Shown here piece after piece: positions 15,543-24,064 of a stretch of 64,000 nucleotides of DNA. The notes below the pieces were generated by a model. It was not told the DNA's origin. It did no database searches and saw only the letters and a list, made by a program, of their open reading frames with translations. Made by a program: the position numbers and the translations under genes. Position 1 is the stretch's first letter. Every line of letters begins with the position of its first letter. Origin of the DNA: Microbacterium salsuginis (GTDB lineage Bacteria > Actinomycetota > Actinomycetes > Actinomycetales > Microbacteriaceae). The DNA lies in assembly GCF_012524205.1 (NCBI RefSeq), contig NZ_JABACI010000004.1, forward strand, positions 496,001 to 560,000. Reading direction: 5' to 3'.

Positions 15543-15629
15543 GCGTCATGAAATACTGAATCCGATACATCCTCGTATCGTCGCGGGCTCCCGCATCCCC
15601 ACAGCACCACTTTCCCAGTGAAGGCAGCC

Positions 15630-18600
15630 GTGTCGAACCTCGCCATCCTGAGTCTCAAGAACCGCGCGCTGATCGCGCTGATCACGATCGTGGCCGCCAT
15701 CTTCGGCGGCCTGGCGCTGACCAACCTCAAGCAGGAGCTGATCCCCTCGATCGAGTTCCCGGCGCTCATCGTGGTGTCGACGTACCCGGGCGCGTCGCCC
15801 GAGGTCGTCAACAACGACGTGTCGACGCCGATCGAGACCGCGATCCAGGGTGTGCCCGGCCTGGAGTCCACCACCGCCACCAGTACGACGAACGCCTCTG
15901 TGATCCAGGCGTCCTTCACGTACGGCACCGATCTCGCGACGGCCGAGCAGAAGATCCTGCAGGCGATCAACCGCATCGAGGGGCAGCTTCCCGAGAACGT
16001 CGAGCCGTCGGTGCTGTCGGCCAGCATCGACGATTTCCCGGTGATCCAGCTCGCCGTGACCGGCTACGACGACGAGGCCACGGTGCAGGCCCAGCTCGAG
16101 GCATCCGTCGTCCCCGAACTCGAGGACGTCGAAGGCGTCAACGCGGCGACCATCGTCGGCGGCGTCGGGCAGCGCATCACGATCACGCCCGACCAGGCCG
16201 CGCTCGCCGAAGCGGGCTTCAGCCAGCAGGCGATCACCGACGCGATGGAGCAGAACGGCGTGCTCTTCCCCGGTGGCGACATCACCGAGAACGATCAGAC
16301 CCTCACAGTGCAGACCGGCTCGAAGCTGACGACAGTCGACGACATCGCGGCGCTCCCGCTGGTGCCGACATCGGCCGAGCAGCTGGCGGGCGGTCAGACC
16401 ACGATCGGCGACGTCGCGACGGTCTCACAGGAGCCGGACCCCGTCACGTCGATCTCGCGCGTGAACGGTGAACCCGCCCTGACGATCGCCATCACCAAGC
16501 TGCCCGCCGCCAACACGGTCGAGGTCTCGCACGGCGTGCTCGACCTGCTGCCGTCGCTCGAGGACTCCCTCGACGGCGCCGAGTTCACCGTGGTGTTCGA
16601 CCAGGCGCCCTTCATCGAGCAGTCCATCGAGACCCTCGCCGTCGAGGGGCTGCTCGGGCTCGTCTTCGCGGTGCTCGTGATCCTGGTGTTCCTGCTCTCG
16701 GTGCGATCGACACTGGTGACCGCGATCTCGATCCCGACGAGCGTGCTCATCACGTTCATCGGCATCCAGGCGTTCGGGTACTCCCTCAACATCCTGACCC
16801 TGGGCGCGCTCACGATCGCGATCGGGCGTGTGGTGGACGACTCGATCGTCGTGATCGAGAACATCAAGCGCCACTACGTCGGCGACGCCGACAAGCTCAC
16901 GGCGATCAAGCTCGCGGTGCGCGAGGTCGCGACGGCCATCACGTCGTCCACGATCACCACCGTCGCGGTCTTCCTGCCGATCGCGTTCGTCGGCGACATC
17001 ACCGGCGAGCTGTTCCGTCCCTTCGCCCTGACGGTCACCATCGCGATGCTCGCATCGCTGCTGGTCGCCCTGACGATCGTGCCGGTGCTCGCGTACTGGT
17101 TCCTGCGCCCGGGCAAGCCGCTGCTCGACGCGAACGGCAACCAGGTCGACCCGGAGGCGGCGGATGCCCCGCCGACGCGCCTGCAGAAGGGCTACCTGCC
17201 CATCCTGCGCTGGACGCTGAAGCACTCGTGGGTCACGCTCCTCCTGGCGGTGCTCGTCCTCGGCGGCACGGTCGCCGCGGCCCCGTTCATGAAGGTCAAC
17301 TTCCTCGGCGACTCGGGGCAGAACACGCTCACCGTCACCCAGGACATCGGCCCGTCGCCGAGCCTCGAGGCCGAGGACGCGGCCGCGCAGAAGGTCGAAG
17401 ACGCCCTGATCGGCATCGACGGCATCGAGACCGTGCAGGTCTCGATCGGCTCGAGCGGCTCGCCGCTCATGGACGCCTTCTCCGGCGGCGGCGCCGGCAT
17501 CACGTACTCGATCACCACCGACCCCGACGCCGACCAGGTCGCGCTCCGCGAGGACGTGCAGCAGGCGGTCGCCGATCTCGACGACGTCGGCGAGGTCACG
17601 GTGGCCGCGGCGGGCGGCGGCTTCGGCTCGAGCGACATCGAGATCGACGTCACCGCACCCGACGCGACGACGCTGCAGGAGGCGACGGATGCCGTCGTCG
17701 AGGCCGTCGAGGGCACCGACGGCGTCTCGCAGGTCTCGAGCAACCTGTCGGCCTCGCTGCCGTACATCGCCGTCGTGGTCGACCGCGATGCAGCGGCCGC
17801 TCTCGGCCTCTCGGAGGTCGCCGTGGGGGCGCTGGTGTCGAACACCATGCAGCCCCAGTCCATCGGCACCGTCGAGATCGACGACACGTCGCTCACGGTC
17901 TACCTCGCCGCGTCCGAGACGCCGGCCTCGCTCGACGAGCTGCGCGAGCTGCAGGTGCCGACCGCGGCCGGGCCGGTGCCCCTGCAGGAGGTCGCCACCG
18001 TCGAAGAGAGCGAGGGTCCGGCATCCATCACCACCGAACGCGGTCAGCGCACCGCGACGGTGACGGTGACCCCGTCGACCGACGATCTGAACACGGCCAC
18101 CGCGAACCTGACCCTCGCCCTCGAGGACGCCGACCTGCCGGCCTCGGCCGACGCGTCGCTGGGCGGCGTCGTCTCGCAGCAGCAGGACTCGTTCTCGCAG
18201 CTCGGGCTCGCGCTGCTCGCGGCGATCCTGATCGTCTACATCGTCATGGTCGCGACGTTCAAGTCGCTGCGCCAGCCGCTGCTGCTGCTGGTGTCGGTGC
18301 CGTTCGCGGCGACCGGCGCGATCCTGCTGCAGATCGTCACCGGCGTGCCGCTGGGCGTCGCGTCGCTCATCGGCGTGCTGATGCTGATCGGCATCGTGGT
18401 GACGAACGCGATCGTGCTCGTCGACCTGGTGAACCAGTACCGCGAGAAGGGACTGTCGGCGCACGATGCGACGATCGCCGGTGGGGCACGACGCCTGCGG
18501 CCGATCCTCATGACGGCGCTCGCCACGATCTTCGCCCTCACCCCGATGGCGATGGGCATCACCGGTCACGGCGGGTTCATCTCGCAGCCGCTGGCGATCG

Positions 18601-19460
18601 TCGTGATCGGCGGCCTGGTGTCGTCGACCGTGCTGACCCTGCTCGTGCTGCCGACGCTGTACAACCTGGTCGAGGGCGCCAAGGAGCGCCGCCGGGCACG
18701 CCGCGGCGGCGCCGGTGACGACGGCGGCGACGGTGGTCCGGCTCCTGAGGGCGACCGGCCGACGGGCGGGAAGAATGCCGCAGCCGAGTCGGCTCTCGTC
18801 GGCGCCGGTGTGGCGGCTGCTTCGGGTGCGGCCTCTTCGGACGGTGCCGCCTTCGAGACGCGCCGCCAGCGACGGGCGCGCGAGGCCGGGCTGGCCATCG
18901 GCGCCGCGGAGCTCGCGACGGTCGAGGTGCCGCCTCTTGAGGAGGGGCCCGACATCGAGGTGCCCGTCGAGGCCGAGCCGGGTGGCGCTGCTCCCACGGA
19001 CAGCGCACCGGTGGTCATCGACGCGGTGCCGTCGTCGCCCGCCGCTGAGGCATCCGAGGATGCCGTGGTCGAGGACGTGACGGGATCGGCGGCCGAAGCG
19101 CCCGAGCAAGGCCCGCAGCAGGAGCAGGAGCCCGAGCCTGAGCTCGAGGTTCAGTCGGAGGAAGAGCCCGAGCCCGAAGCTGAGCCGGAGGCCGAGGTGG
19201 CGCCCGAGCCGGCCGAGGTGGACCCCGAGCCCGAGTCTGAGGCCGAGCCGGCCGAGGTGGAGCCCGAACTCGAGCCGGAGTCCGAGCAGGCCGACGTGGA
19301 GCCTGGGTCCGAGCCCGAGCGCGCGCCCGAAGTCGGTGCTGAGCCGGAGCCCGAGCCCGAGCCGGAGGCCGAACGGGCCGAGGTGGAGCCTGGGCCCGAG
19401 GTCGAGGCGGAGCCCCAGGACGGCGTAGAGCCCGAACCCGGTGGCGACCCCCGCGACTGA
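15630..19460 (+). CDS. RND superfamily efflux permease with long acidic tail
   Basis: The 1276-aa AcrB/HAE1-like permease would export substrates using the proton gradient. The N-terminal helix (LSLKNRALIALITIVAAIFGGLAL) and porter domain (YPGASPEVVNNDV, ending around residue 330) precede helices 2-6. The proton-relay helix contains IGRVVDDSIVVIENI near residue 400. A second porter domain and helices (LMLIGIVVTNAIVLVDLVNQYREKG) end near residue 1015. From about residue 1030 the tail is low-complexity, Ala/Gly then Glu/Pro (EPEPEAEPEAEV-type), for some 240 residues, which is unusual. GTG 15630 has AAGG 5 nt upstream; GTG 15618 is an alternative. No membrane-fusion partner gene is adjacent. Confidence 0.9.
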   Translation: MSNLAILSLKNRALIALITIVAAIFGGLALTNLKQELIPSIEFPALIVVSTYPGASPEVVNNDVSTPIETAIQGVPGLESTTATSTTNASVIQASFTYGTDLATAEQKILQAINRIEGQLPENVEPSVLSASIDDFPVIQLAVTGYDDEATVQAQLEASVVPELEDVEGVNAATIVGGVGQRITITPDQAALAEAGFSQQAITDAMEQNGVLFPGGDITENDQTLTVQTGSKLTTVDDIAALPLVPTSAEQLAGGQTTIGDVATVSQEPDPVTSISRVNGEPALTIAITKLPAANTVEVSHGVLDLLPSLEDSLDGAEFTVVFDQAPFIEQSIETLAVEGLLGLVFAVLVILVFLLSVRSTLVTAISIPTSVLITFIGIQAFGYSLNILTLGALTIAIGRVVDDSIVVIENIKRHYVGDADKLTAIKLAVREVATAITSSTITTVAVFLPIAFVGDITGELFRPFALTVTIAMLASLLVALTIVPVLAYWFLRPGKPLLDANGNQVDPEAADAPPTRLQKGYLPILRWTLKHSWVTLLLAVLVLGGTVAAAPFMKVNFLGDSGQNTLTVTQDIGPSPSLEAEDAAAQKVEDALIGIDGIETVQVSIGSSGSPLMDAFSGGGAGITYSITTDPDADQVALREDVQQAVADLDDVGEVTVAAAGGGFGSSDIEIDVTAPDATTLQEATDAVVEAVEGTDGVSQVSSNLSASLPYIAVVVDRDAAAALGLSEVAVGALVSNTMQPQSIGTVEIDDTSLTVYLAASETPASLDELRELQVPTAAGPVPLQEVATVEESEGPASITTERGQRTATVTVTPSTDDLNTATANLTLALEDADLPASADASLGGVVSQQQDSFSQLGLALLAAILIVYIVMVATFKSLRQPLLLLVSVPFAATGAILLQIVTGVPLGVASLIGVLMLIGIVVTNAIVLVDLVNQYREKGLSAHDATIAGGARRLRPILMTALATIFALTPMAMGITGHGGFISQPLAIVVIGGLVSSTVLTLLVLPTLYNLVEGAKERRRARRGGAGDDGGDGGPAPEGDRPTGGKNAAAESALVGAGVAAASGAASSDGAAFETRRQRRAREAGLAIGAAELATVEVPPLEEGPDIEVPVEAEPGGAAPTDSAPVVIDAVPSSPAAEASEDAVVEDVTGSAAEAPEQGPQQEQEPEPELEVQSEEEPEPEAEPEAEVAPEPAEVDPEPESEAEPAEVEPELEPESEQADVEPGSEPERAPEVGAEPEPEPEPEAERAEVEPGPEVEAEPQDGVEPEPGGDPRD
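19100..19450 (+). repeat. Glu/Pro codon repeat encoding the RND tail
   Basis: Irregular tandem GAGCCC/GAGCCG/GAGGTG triplet pairs encode runs of Glu-Pro, Glu-Val and Glu-Ala. The tract is low complexity and likely to vary in length between strains. Confidence 0.7.
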
Positions 19461-19752
19461 TGGGCGAAAACACCAGTCGGTGACGCGACACGCCGGGCCG
19501 GGGCATCCGGTGTCGGCGTGTCCTGGCGACGGGCTGGTGTTTTCGCGCGCGGGCGGCCGGTCAGGACGCCGGGCGGGGACTCAGACTGATCGGTGCCGGC
19601 GACACTCGCGACTGATGGGCGAAAACACCAGTCGGTGAGGTGACACGCCGGGCCGGGGCATCCGGTGTCGGCGTGTCCTGGTGACGGGCTGGTGTTTTCG
19701 CGCGCGGGCGGCCGGTCAGGACGCCGGGCGGCGACTCAGACTGATCGGTGCA
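19452..19752. repeat. 155-bp direct tandem duplication containing nested inverted repeats
   Basis: Copy 1 (19452-19596) and copy 2 (19607-19751) are nearly identical with a period of 155 bp. Each has outer arms GCGAAAACACCAG (19464-19476; 19619-19631) and CTGGTGTTTTCGC (19534-19546; 19689-19701), and inner arms CGACACGCCG/CGGCGTGTC. The array lies between the convergent RND and ABM-protein genes. The end of copy 2 overlaps the last codons of the latter. Confidence 0.9.
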
Positions 19753-20371
19753 GCCAGGGGCGCAGCATCCGCGTCACCCACGGCAGCACCGCGTACGTCA
19801 TGACGGGCGTGAGAAGCACCGTCGTGACGACCACGCGCGCGATCAGCGGCCACTCGCTGAAGCCGGGCACGAATCCGAGCAGCCACGATGCGAGCAGGTT
19901 CGTCGGGAAGAAGCCCAGCCAGATCGTGACGGCCTGCTTCCAACGGGGCGGCGCCGGCGGGATGGGCTGCTGGACGGGGCCGGTCGGCGTGCTCGCGCCG
20001 GCGCCGCGCGGACGGCCATCGGCGTCGCGCGGTTCGACGTCCGTGGCGAAGGGCGCGTCGAACCACCCTTCGATGCCGGTGCGACGTTCGACGCGGACCT
20101 CGCTGGCGAAAGCGCGCCCGGATTCCAGCCACCACGCGCGCTGACCGGACTGCTCCCAATCCTCGAGCGTCGGGATGTCACGGAAGCGGTAGAGCATGTA
20201 CCAGAGGTCGCTGCTCTCACCCGCACGGACCCAGCCTGAGCCGAGGAAGCCGGGGAAGCCGGCGGCGAGGTCGGTGCCCGCCTGCATCCAGCTCGTGGCC
20301 TCGGCGGTGCGGGAAGGGTCGATGCGTCGTTCGATCGCGACGGTGATGGGGTGGGCCACGGGTTCTGCCAT
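19736..20371 (-). CDS. ABM-domain protein with C-terminal membrane anchor
   Basis: The 211-aa protein starts with an antibiotic-biosynthesis-monooxygenase-like ferredoxin fold: HPITVAIERRIDPSRTAEATSW, GFPGFLGSGWVRAG and LWYMLYRFRDIPTLEDWEQS. A Pro-rich linker around residues 125-145 leads to two C-terminal helices (VTIWLGFFPTNLLASWLLGF and VVVTTVLLTPVMTYAVLPW). This arrangement occurs in many bacteria as a membrane-anchored ABM protein of unknown activity. ATG 20371 is used; ATG 20380 is possible. The upstream DUF998-like frame overlaps its first ~175 codons out of frame. Its 3' end is embedded in the second copy of the 155-bp duplication. Confidence 0.8.
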   Translation of the reverse strand: MAEPVAHPITVAIERRIDPSRTAEATSWMQAGTDLAAGFPGFLGSGWVRAGESSDLWYMLYRFRDIPTLEDWEQSGQRAWWLESGRAFASEVRVERRTGIEGWFDAPFATDVEPRDADGRPRGAGASTPTGPVQQPIPPAPPRWKQAVTIWLGFFPTNLLASWLLGFVPGFSEWPLIARVVVTTVLLTPVMTYAVLPWVTRMLRPWLHRSV

Positions 20372-21195
20372 GACATCCATTCTCGGCGTGCGGCTCGGCG
20401 CGCCATCACCGGGCCGGCTGCGGGACGGCGCGACGTGGCACGGCGACCGGTCATATGAGGGGCGGCGGGATGCGGCATCCCGCCGTCCTCCTCTTGCCCG
20501 GCGGCGCGGTGGGCGAGCGCGCGCGGCAACGAGAGCAGCCAGATGCCCATCGAGACGAACGCCACGAACTCGTACAAGGCGAGGGTGATCACGCCCGCCG
20601 TGAGCAGGACCATCCCCGTCGCGAGCAGGCCGACGCAGAGCATGGTCGCACGGCGGAACCGGCGGCTGCGTCCCGGCAGTGCCAGGCCCGCGCAGACGAT
20701 CCCGAGGAACGACAGGCCCAGGCCGCTCGCGATCAGGTCGTGCATCTGGGCGCTGACCGGAATGGGTACGAGGCCCACGGCGGTCAGATGCAGCCCGGCC
20801 GACACGATCGCCGCCCGGAACGCCCGTGCGGCGCGGCGGCCGGTGCCGGCCGGGAGCGCGAGCGAGACGAACACGCCGTAGGCGGCGAGGAAGAAGCCCG
20901 AGAACATCACGCTCGTGTTGAACACGCGCCCCGACACGTCGGCGAACGTGCCCAGCTGGGAGAAGTGAAACTGCCACCACGAAGCGTCTTGTGTCGTCAG
21001 GACCGAGATGAGCACGCCCACCGGCAGGGAGAGGACAGCGAGACGACCGATGCGGTGTGCGGTCGCGGCATGATGAACGGTCGGCAGGGCCGAGGATGGG
21101 ACGCCGACTGCCGTCGACGAAAGGACGCGCGTGCCCGCCGGACCAGGTGGCGCGGTTGCTGCGGCGGAAAGGGTCGTGGGAGACATTCGACTCAC
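19843..21195 (-). CDS. DUF998-like integral membrane protein, 3' end doubtful
   Basis: Residues about 45-230 form a six-helix DUF998-type membrane protein. Landmarks are DASWWQFHFSQLGTFADVSG, VFNTSVMFSGFFLAAYGVFV, MHDLIASGLGLSFLG and YEFVAFVSMGIWLLSLPRAL. Beyond about residue 240 the frame continues for more than 200 residues of Arg/Ser/Pro-rich sequence that overlaps the ABM gene out of frame and looks non-biological. The true end is therefore probably near 20450, where a +1 shift meets a TGA inside CATATGACC. A sequencing or real frameshift, or a natural late stop, are both possible. The N-terminal ~40 residues are polar, and GTG 21195 or ATG 21186 could be the start. Confidence 0.6.
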   Translation of the reverse strand: MSRMSPTTLSAAATAPPGPAGTRVLSSTAVGVPSSALPTVHHAATAHRIGRLAVLSLPVGVLISVLTTQDASWWQFHFSQLGTFADVSGRVFNTSVMFSGFFLAAYGVFVSLALPAGTGRRAARAFRAAIVSAGLHLTAVGLVPIPVSAQMHDLIASGLGLSFLGIVCAGLALPGRSRRFRRATMLCVGLLATGMVLLTAGVITLALYEFVAFVSMGIWLLSLPRALAHRAAGQEEDGGMPHPAAPHMTGRRATSRRPAAGPVMARRAARREWMSWQNPWPTPSPSRSNDASTLPAPPRPRAGCRRAPTSPPASPASSAQAGSVRVRAATSGTCSTASVTSRRSRIGSSPVSARGGWNPGALSPARSASNVAPASKGGSTRPSPRTSNRATPMAVRAAPARARRPAPSSSPSRRRRPVGSRPSRSGWASSRRTCSHRGCSDSCPASASGR

Positions 21196-21593
21196 GATCG
21201 GTTCTATGGCGAACCGTCCGGTGTCGGGTCGACCCCCCAGGCGGACCCGTCACCGAGGTCCGCCGCGTACGGCAACAATCCCCAGTTCAGCGGCAAGCCG
21301 CTGGGGAAACAGTAACGCCGTATGCCGGGAGAGCGCTGGCCGAATGTTGCAGAGTCTCGTACAGGATGTGCGCAGACGACCCCGGTAAGGTGGGGGAGTC
21401 GGCTCTGGACACCGCGTCACGCGGATGGGTTTGTGAGTCCAAGGGGCCGATGGTCAGGGCGATTCCGCCTCGACGACCATCAATATCGAATGGCCCCCGG
21501 CCGACGAGAGTCCGGGTTACTCCCCGTTGCGCGCGATCGTGCGCGGCGGCATGTGGAGCGCTGTTCTTGCGAGAACAACCCAGAAAGTCACCC
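21196..21593. other. 398-bp intergenic region with a possible coding remnant
   Basis: No complete gene is convincing here. In one plus-strand frame, 21203-21315 reads naturally (FYGEPSGVGSTPQADPSPRS, then YGNNPQFSGKPLGKQ and TAA) but has no plausible start codon; it may be a gene remnant. A hairpin CCCCAG-TTC-AGCGGC-AA-GCCGCT-GGGG spans 21280-21306. The remainder is presumably the 5' leader of the DEAD-box gene. Confidence 0.4.
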
Positions 21594-23702
21594 ATGCCCA
21601 AGAACAAGAAGCCCGCCGGCGGACGGCCCGCGAAGAACTTCGAGCCGCGTTACGGCGCCAAGACCAGCTACCAGGACCGCAAGCGCCGTCCCGGTGAATC
21701 CTCCGCCGGCAAACCCGGCAGCAAGAGCGCGGGACACCGCGGACACCGCGCCGAGTCGACGGACACCTCTCCCAAGCGCCGTTGGACCGCGCAGGAGAAG
21801 GTCGGCCGCGACGAGGCCCGCGGCATTCGCACCCACTCGCGTGATGACCGGCCGGTTCGTTCGTATGACGACCGTCCGCGTCGTGATGACCGTCCGGCTC
21901 GTCCGTTCGATGACCGTCCGCGTCGTGATGATCGTCCGGCTCGTTCGTTCGATGACCGTCCGCGTCGTGATGACCGTCCGGCTCGTTCGTTCGATGACCG
22001 TCCGCGTCGTGATGATCGTCCGGCTCGTTCGTTCGATGACCGTCCGCGTCGTGATGATCGTCCGGCTCGTTCGCACGACGACCGTCCCCGTCGGGATGCC
22101 GGAGACCGCGGTGCGCGCGACGCGCGGGCGCCGCGACTGGATCGTGTGAACCGCGACGACCGTCGGTCGTTCGGTGACGCGCGTCCGTCCTACCGCGGCG
22201 ACGACCGCCGCTCCCCGTCTTCGGACCGCGGGGCGCGCTCGTATGACCGTCCGGCTCGCTCGTCTGATGACCGTCCGCCTCGCGACAGCACTGACCGTCC
22301 GGCTCGTTCGTTCGATGATCGTCCGCGGCGCGACAGCAACGATCGCCCGGCCCGTTCGTATGACGACCGCCCCCGTCGCGACGACCGGCCGCGTCAGGAA
22401 GGGCGCCCACGTCGTACCGACGCGCCGAACCGCTCCGACTGGAATGCGCCGACCCGTACCGCCGCGCGTGAGGCGCAGGTCGATGTCGTCCACGAACGCC
22501 TGCAGGCCGAGGCCGTTCAGGCCGGCGAGGTCGAGAACGTGACGTTCGGCGATCTGGGCTTGGGTGAGAACATCGTCCGGACGCTGGCCGACCTCGGTGC
22601 GCAGCATCCGTTCCCGATCCAGGCCGCGACGATCCCCTCGATCCTCGACGGCAAGGACGTGCTCGCCCGCGGCCGCACCGGCTCGGGGAAGACCATCGCC
22701 TTCGGTGCGCCGCTGGTGGAGAGCGTGCTGCGCTCGCAGTCGGGCGGACGCCGTGAGTTCGGTCGTGCCCCGCGAGCTCTCATCATGGCGCCCACGCGCG
22801 AGCTCGCACTGCAGATCGACCGCACGATCCAGCCGATCGCCCGCAGTGTCGGGCTGTTCACCACGCAGATCTACGGCGGTGTGCCGCAGGGACGCCAGGT
22901 GGGCGCTCTCAAGAAGGGCGTCGACATCATCATCGGCACGCCCGGCCGCATCGAGGATCTGCTCAACCAGGGCAAGCTCGACCTCTCGCAGATCCGCATC
23001 GCGGTGCTCGACGAGGCCGATCACATGTGCGAGCTGGGATTCCTCGAGCCCGTGCAGCGCATCCTGCGTCACACCGCGGACGGCAGCCAGAAGCTGCTGT
23101 TCTCGGCGACACTCGACCGCGAGGTCGCGTCGCTGGTCGACGAGTTCCTCGTCGCACCCGCGGTGTACGAGGTCGCGGGTGAGGACCAGGAATCGGGAAC
23201 CATCGAGCACCGCGTGCTCGTGATCGACCACCGCGACAAGGCCGAGATCCTCACGTCGCTCGTCGACCGCGACGCCAAGACGCTCGTCTTCGCCCGGACG
23301 CGCGCATACGCCGAGATGCTCGCCGAGGAGTTCGACGACGCCGGCATCCGCGCTCTCGCCCTGCACGGAGACCTCAACCAGGCCAAGCGCACGCGCAACC
23401 TGGAGCGGCTCACGTCGGGCCGGGTCAACGTGCTCGTGGCGACGGACGTCGCGGCCCGCGGCATCCACGTCGACGACATCGACCTCGTCGTCCAGGCCGA
23501 CCCGCCGGACGAGTACAAGACCTACCTGCACCGCTCGGGCCGCACCGGCCGCGCAGGCCGTGAGGGCACCGTCGTGACGCTCATCACGCGGCAGCGTCGT
23601 CGTCGCATGACCGAGATGCTGGAGCGCGCCGAGATCGATGCGCCGTTCGACGAGGTGCGTCCGGGCGATCGCGTGATCGAGGCCCTCCGGCAGGCACGCT
23701 GA
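21594..23702 (+). CDS. DEAD-box RNA helicase with repetitive RDD-rich N-terminus
   Basis: The 702-aa protein remodels RNA in an ATP-dependent manner. Residues 1-300 are low-complexity: a Lys/Arg/Gly start, then tandem 14-residue units of the form FDDRPRRDDRPARS (about 90-165) and a second looser run (about 215-265). The helicase core follows, with FGDLGLGENIVRTLADLGAQHPFPIQ (Q motif), ARGRTGSGKTIAFG (motif I), APTRELALQ, LDEADHMCELGF (DEAD variant of motif II), LFSATL, LVFARTRAYAE and HRSGRTGRAGREG. ATG 21594 is the only start that gives the MPKNKKPAGGRPAKN lead. Nucleolin-like basic/acidic repeats are usually RNA-binding; that role is inferred here. Confidence 0.93.
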   Translation: MPKNKKPAGGRPAKNFEPRYGAKTSYQDRKRRPGESSAGKPGSKSAGHRGHRAESTDTSPKRRWTAQEKVGRDEARGIRTHSRDDRPVRSYDDRPRRDDRPARPFDDRPRRDDRPARSFDDRPRRDDRPARSFDDRPRRDDRPARSFDDRPRRDDRPARSHDDRPRRDAGDRGARDARAPRLDRVNRDDRRSFGDARPSYRGDDRRSPSSDRGARSYDRPARSSDDRPPRDSTDRPARSFDDRPRRDSNDRPARSYDDRPRRDDRPRQEGRPRRTDAPNRSDWNAPTRTAAREAQVDVVHERLQAEAVQAGEVENVTFGDLGLGENIVRTLADLGAQHPFPIQAATIPSILDGKDVLARGRTGSGKTIAFGAPLVESVLRSQSGGRREFGRAPRALIMAPTRELALQIDRTIQPIARSVGLFTTQIYGGVPQGRQVGALKKGVDIIIGTPGRIEDLLNQGKLDLSQIRIAVLDEADHMCELGFLEPVQRILRHTADGSQKLLFSATLDREVASLVDEFLVAPAVYEVAGEDQESGTIEHRVLVIDHRDKAEILTSLVDRDAKTLVFARTRAYAEMLAEEFDDAGIRALALHGDLNQAKRTRNLERLTSGRVNVLVATDVAARGIHVDDIDLVVQADPPDEYKTYLHRSGRTGRAGREGTVVTLITRQRRRRMTEMLERAEIDAPFDEVRPGDRVIEALRQAR
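21861..22097 (+). repeat. 42-bp coding tandem repeat
   Basis: Five 42-bp units start at 21861, 21903, 21945, 21987 and 22029, with a partial sixth from 22071. They differ only at a few third positions and encode the FDDRPRRDDRPARS repeat. The near identity at DNA level implies recent expansion or homogenisation by recombination. Confidence 0.9.
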
Positions 23703-23735
23703 CGCCACCGCACCTCTGCATCACCGCAGCCTTCG

Positions 23736-23761
23736 GCGCCGGGTCTTCGGACTCGGCGCCG
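23736..23761 (+). terminator. terminator of the DEAD-box gene
   Basis: GGCGCCGGGTC (23736-23746), loop TTCG and GACTCGGCGCC (23751-23761) form an 11-bp stem with one G-T pair, 34 nt after the stop codon. The rest of the interval to 24064 shows no gene. Confidence 0.7.
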
Positions 23762-24064
23762 ATTCGCGTCTCCGCACGGGTGTTGCAACAACCATTGCGG
23801 GATGCGCAATCGCCCGTTGACGCTCCGCAACGCCAGGGCCAGGCTGTGGCTCGCAGCGGCTTCGCTGCGGAACGGCCCTCCCGTGACATTCCGGTTCTGA
23901 CGCAAGGAGATGTGCGCACAGATCCCATCGATCTGCATCCAGGTATGACCGGCTGACCGACATCACGGTCAGGCAGGTGAGTCGCGTACGGCGCGGCGCC
24001 CGGATGCCGACGTTCGGCGTGCGCGGAAGTGACGATCCATCCATCCATACGAAGGGGTATCAAG

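Noticed and set aside
16425..19109. 894-residue minus-strand open frame opposite the RND gene
   Set aside because: Arg/Asp/His-rich composition without motifs; it is the GC-bias shadow of the RND coding strand.
21861..22097. Regularly spaced repeats resembling a CRISPR array
   Set aside because: Units are contiguous, in frame and encode a protein repeat; there are no unique spacers and no cas genes.
23703..24064. Gene in the 360-bp gap before the esterase
   Set aside because: Only short Arg-rich frames on the minus strand; the region holds a terminator and otherwise looks non-coding.
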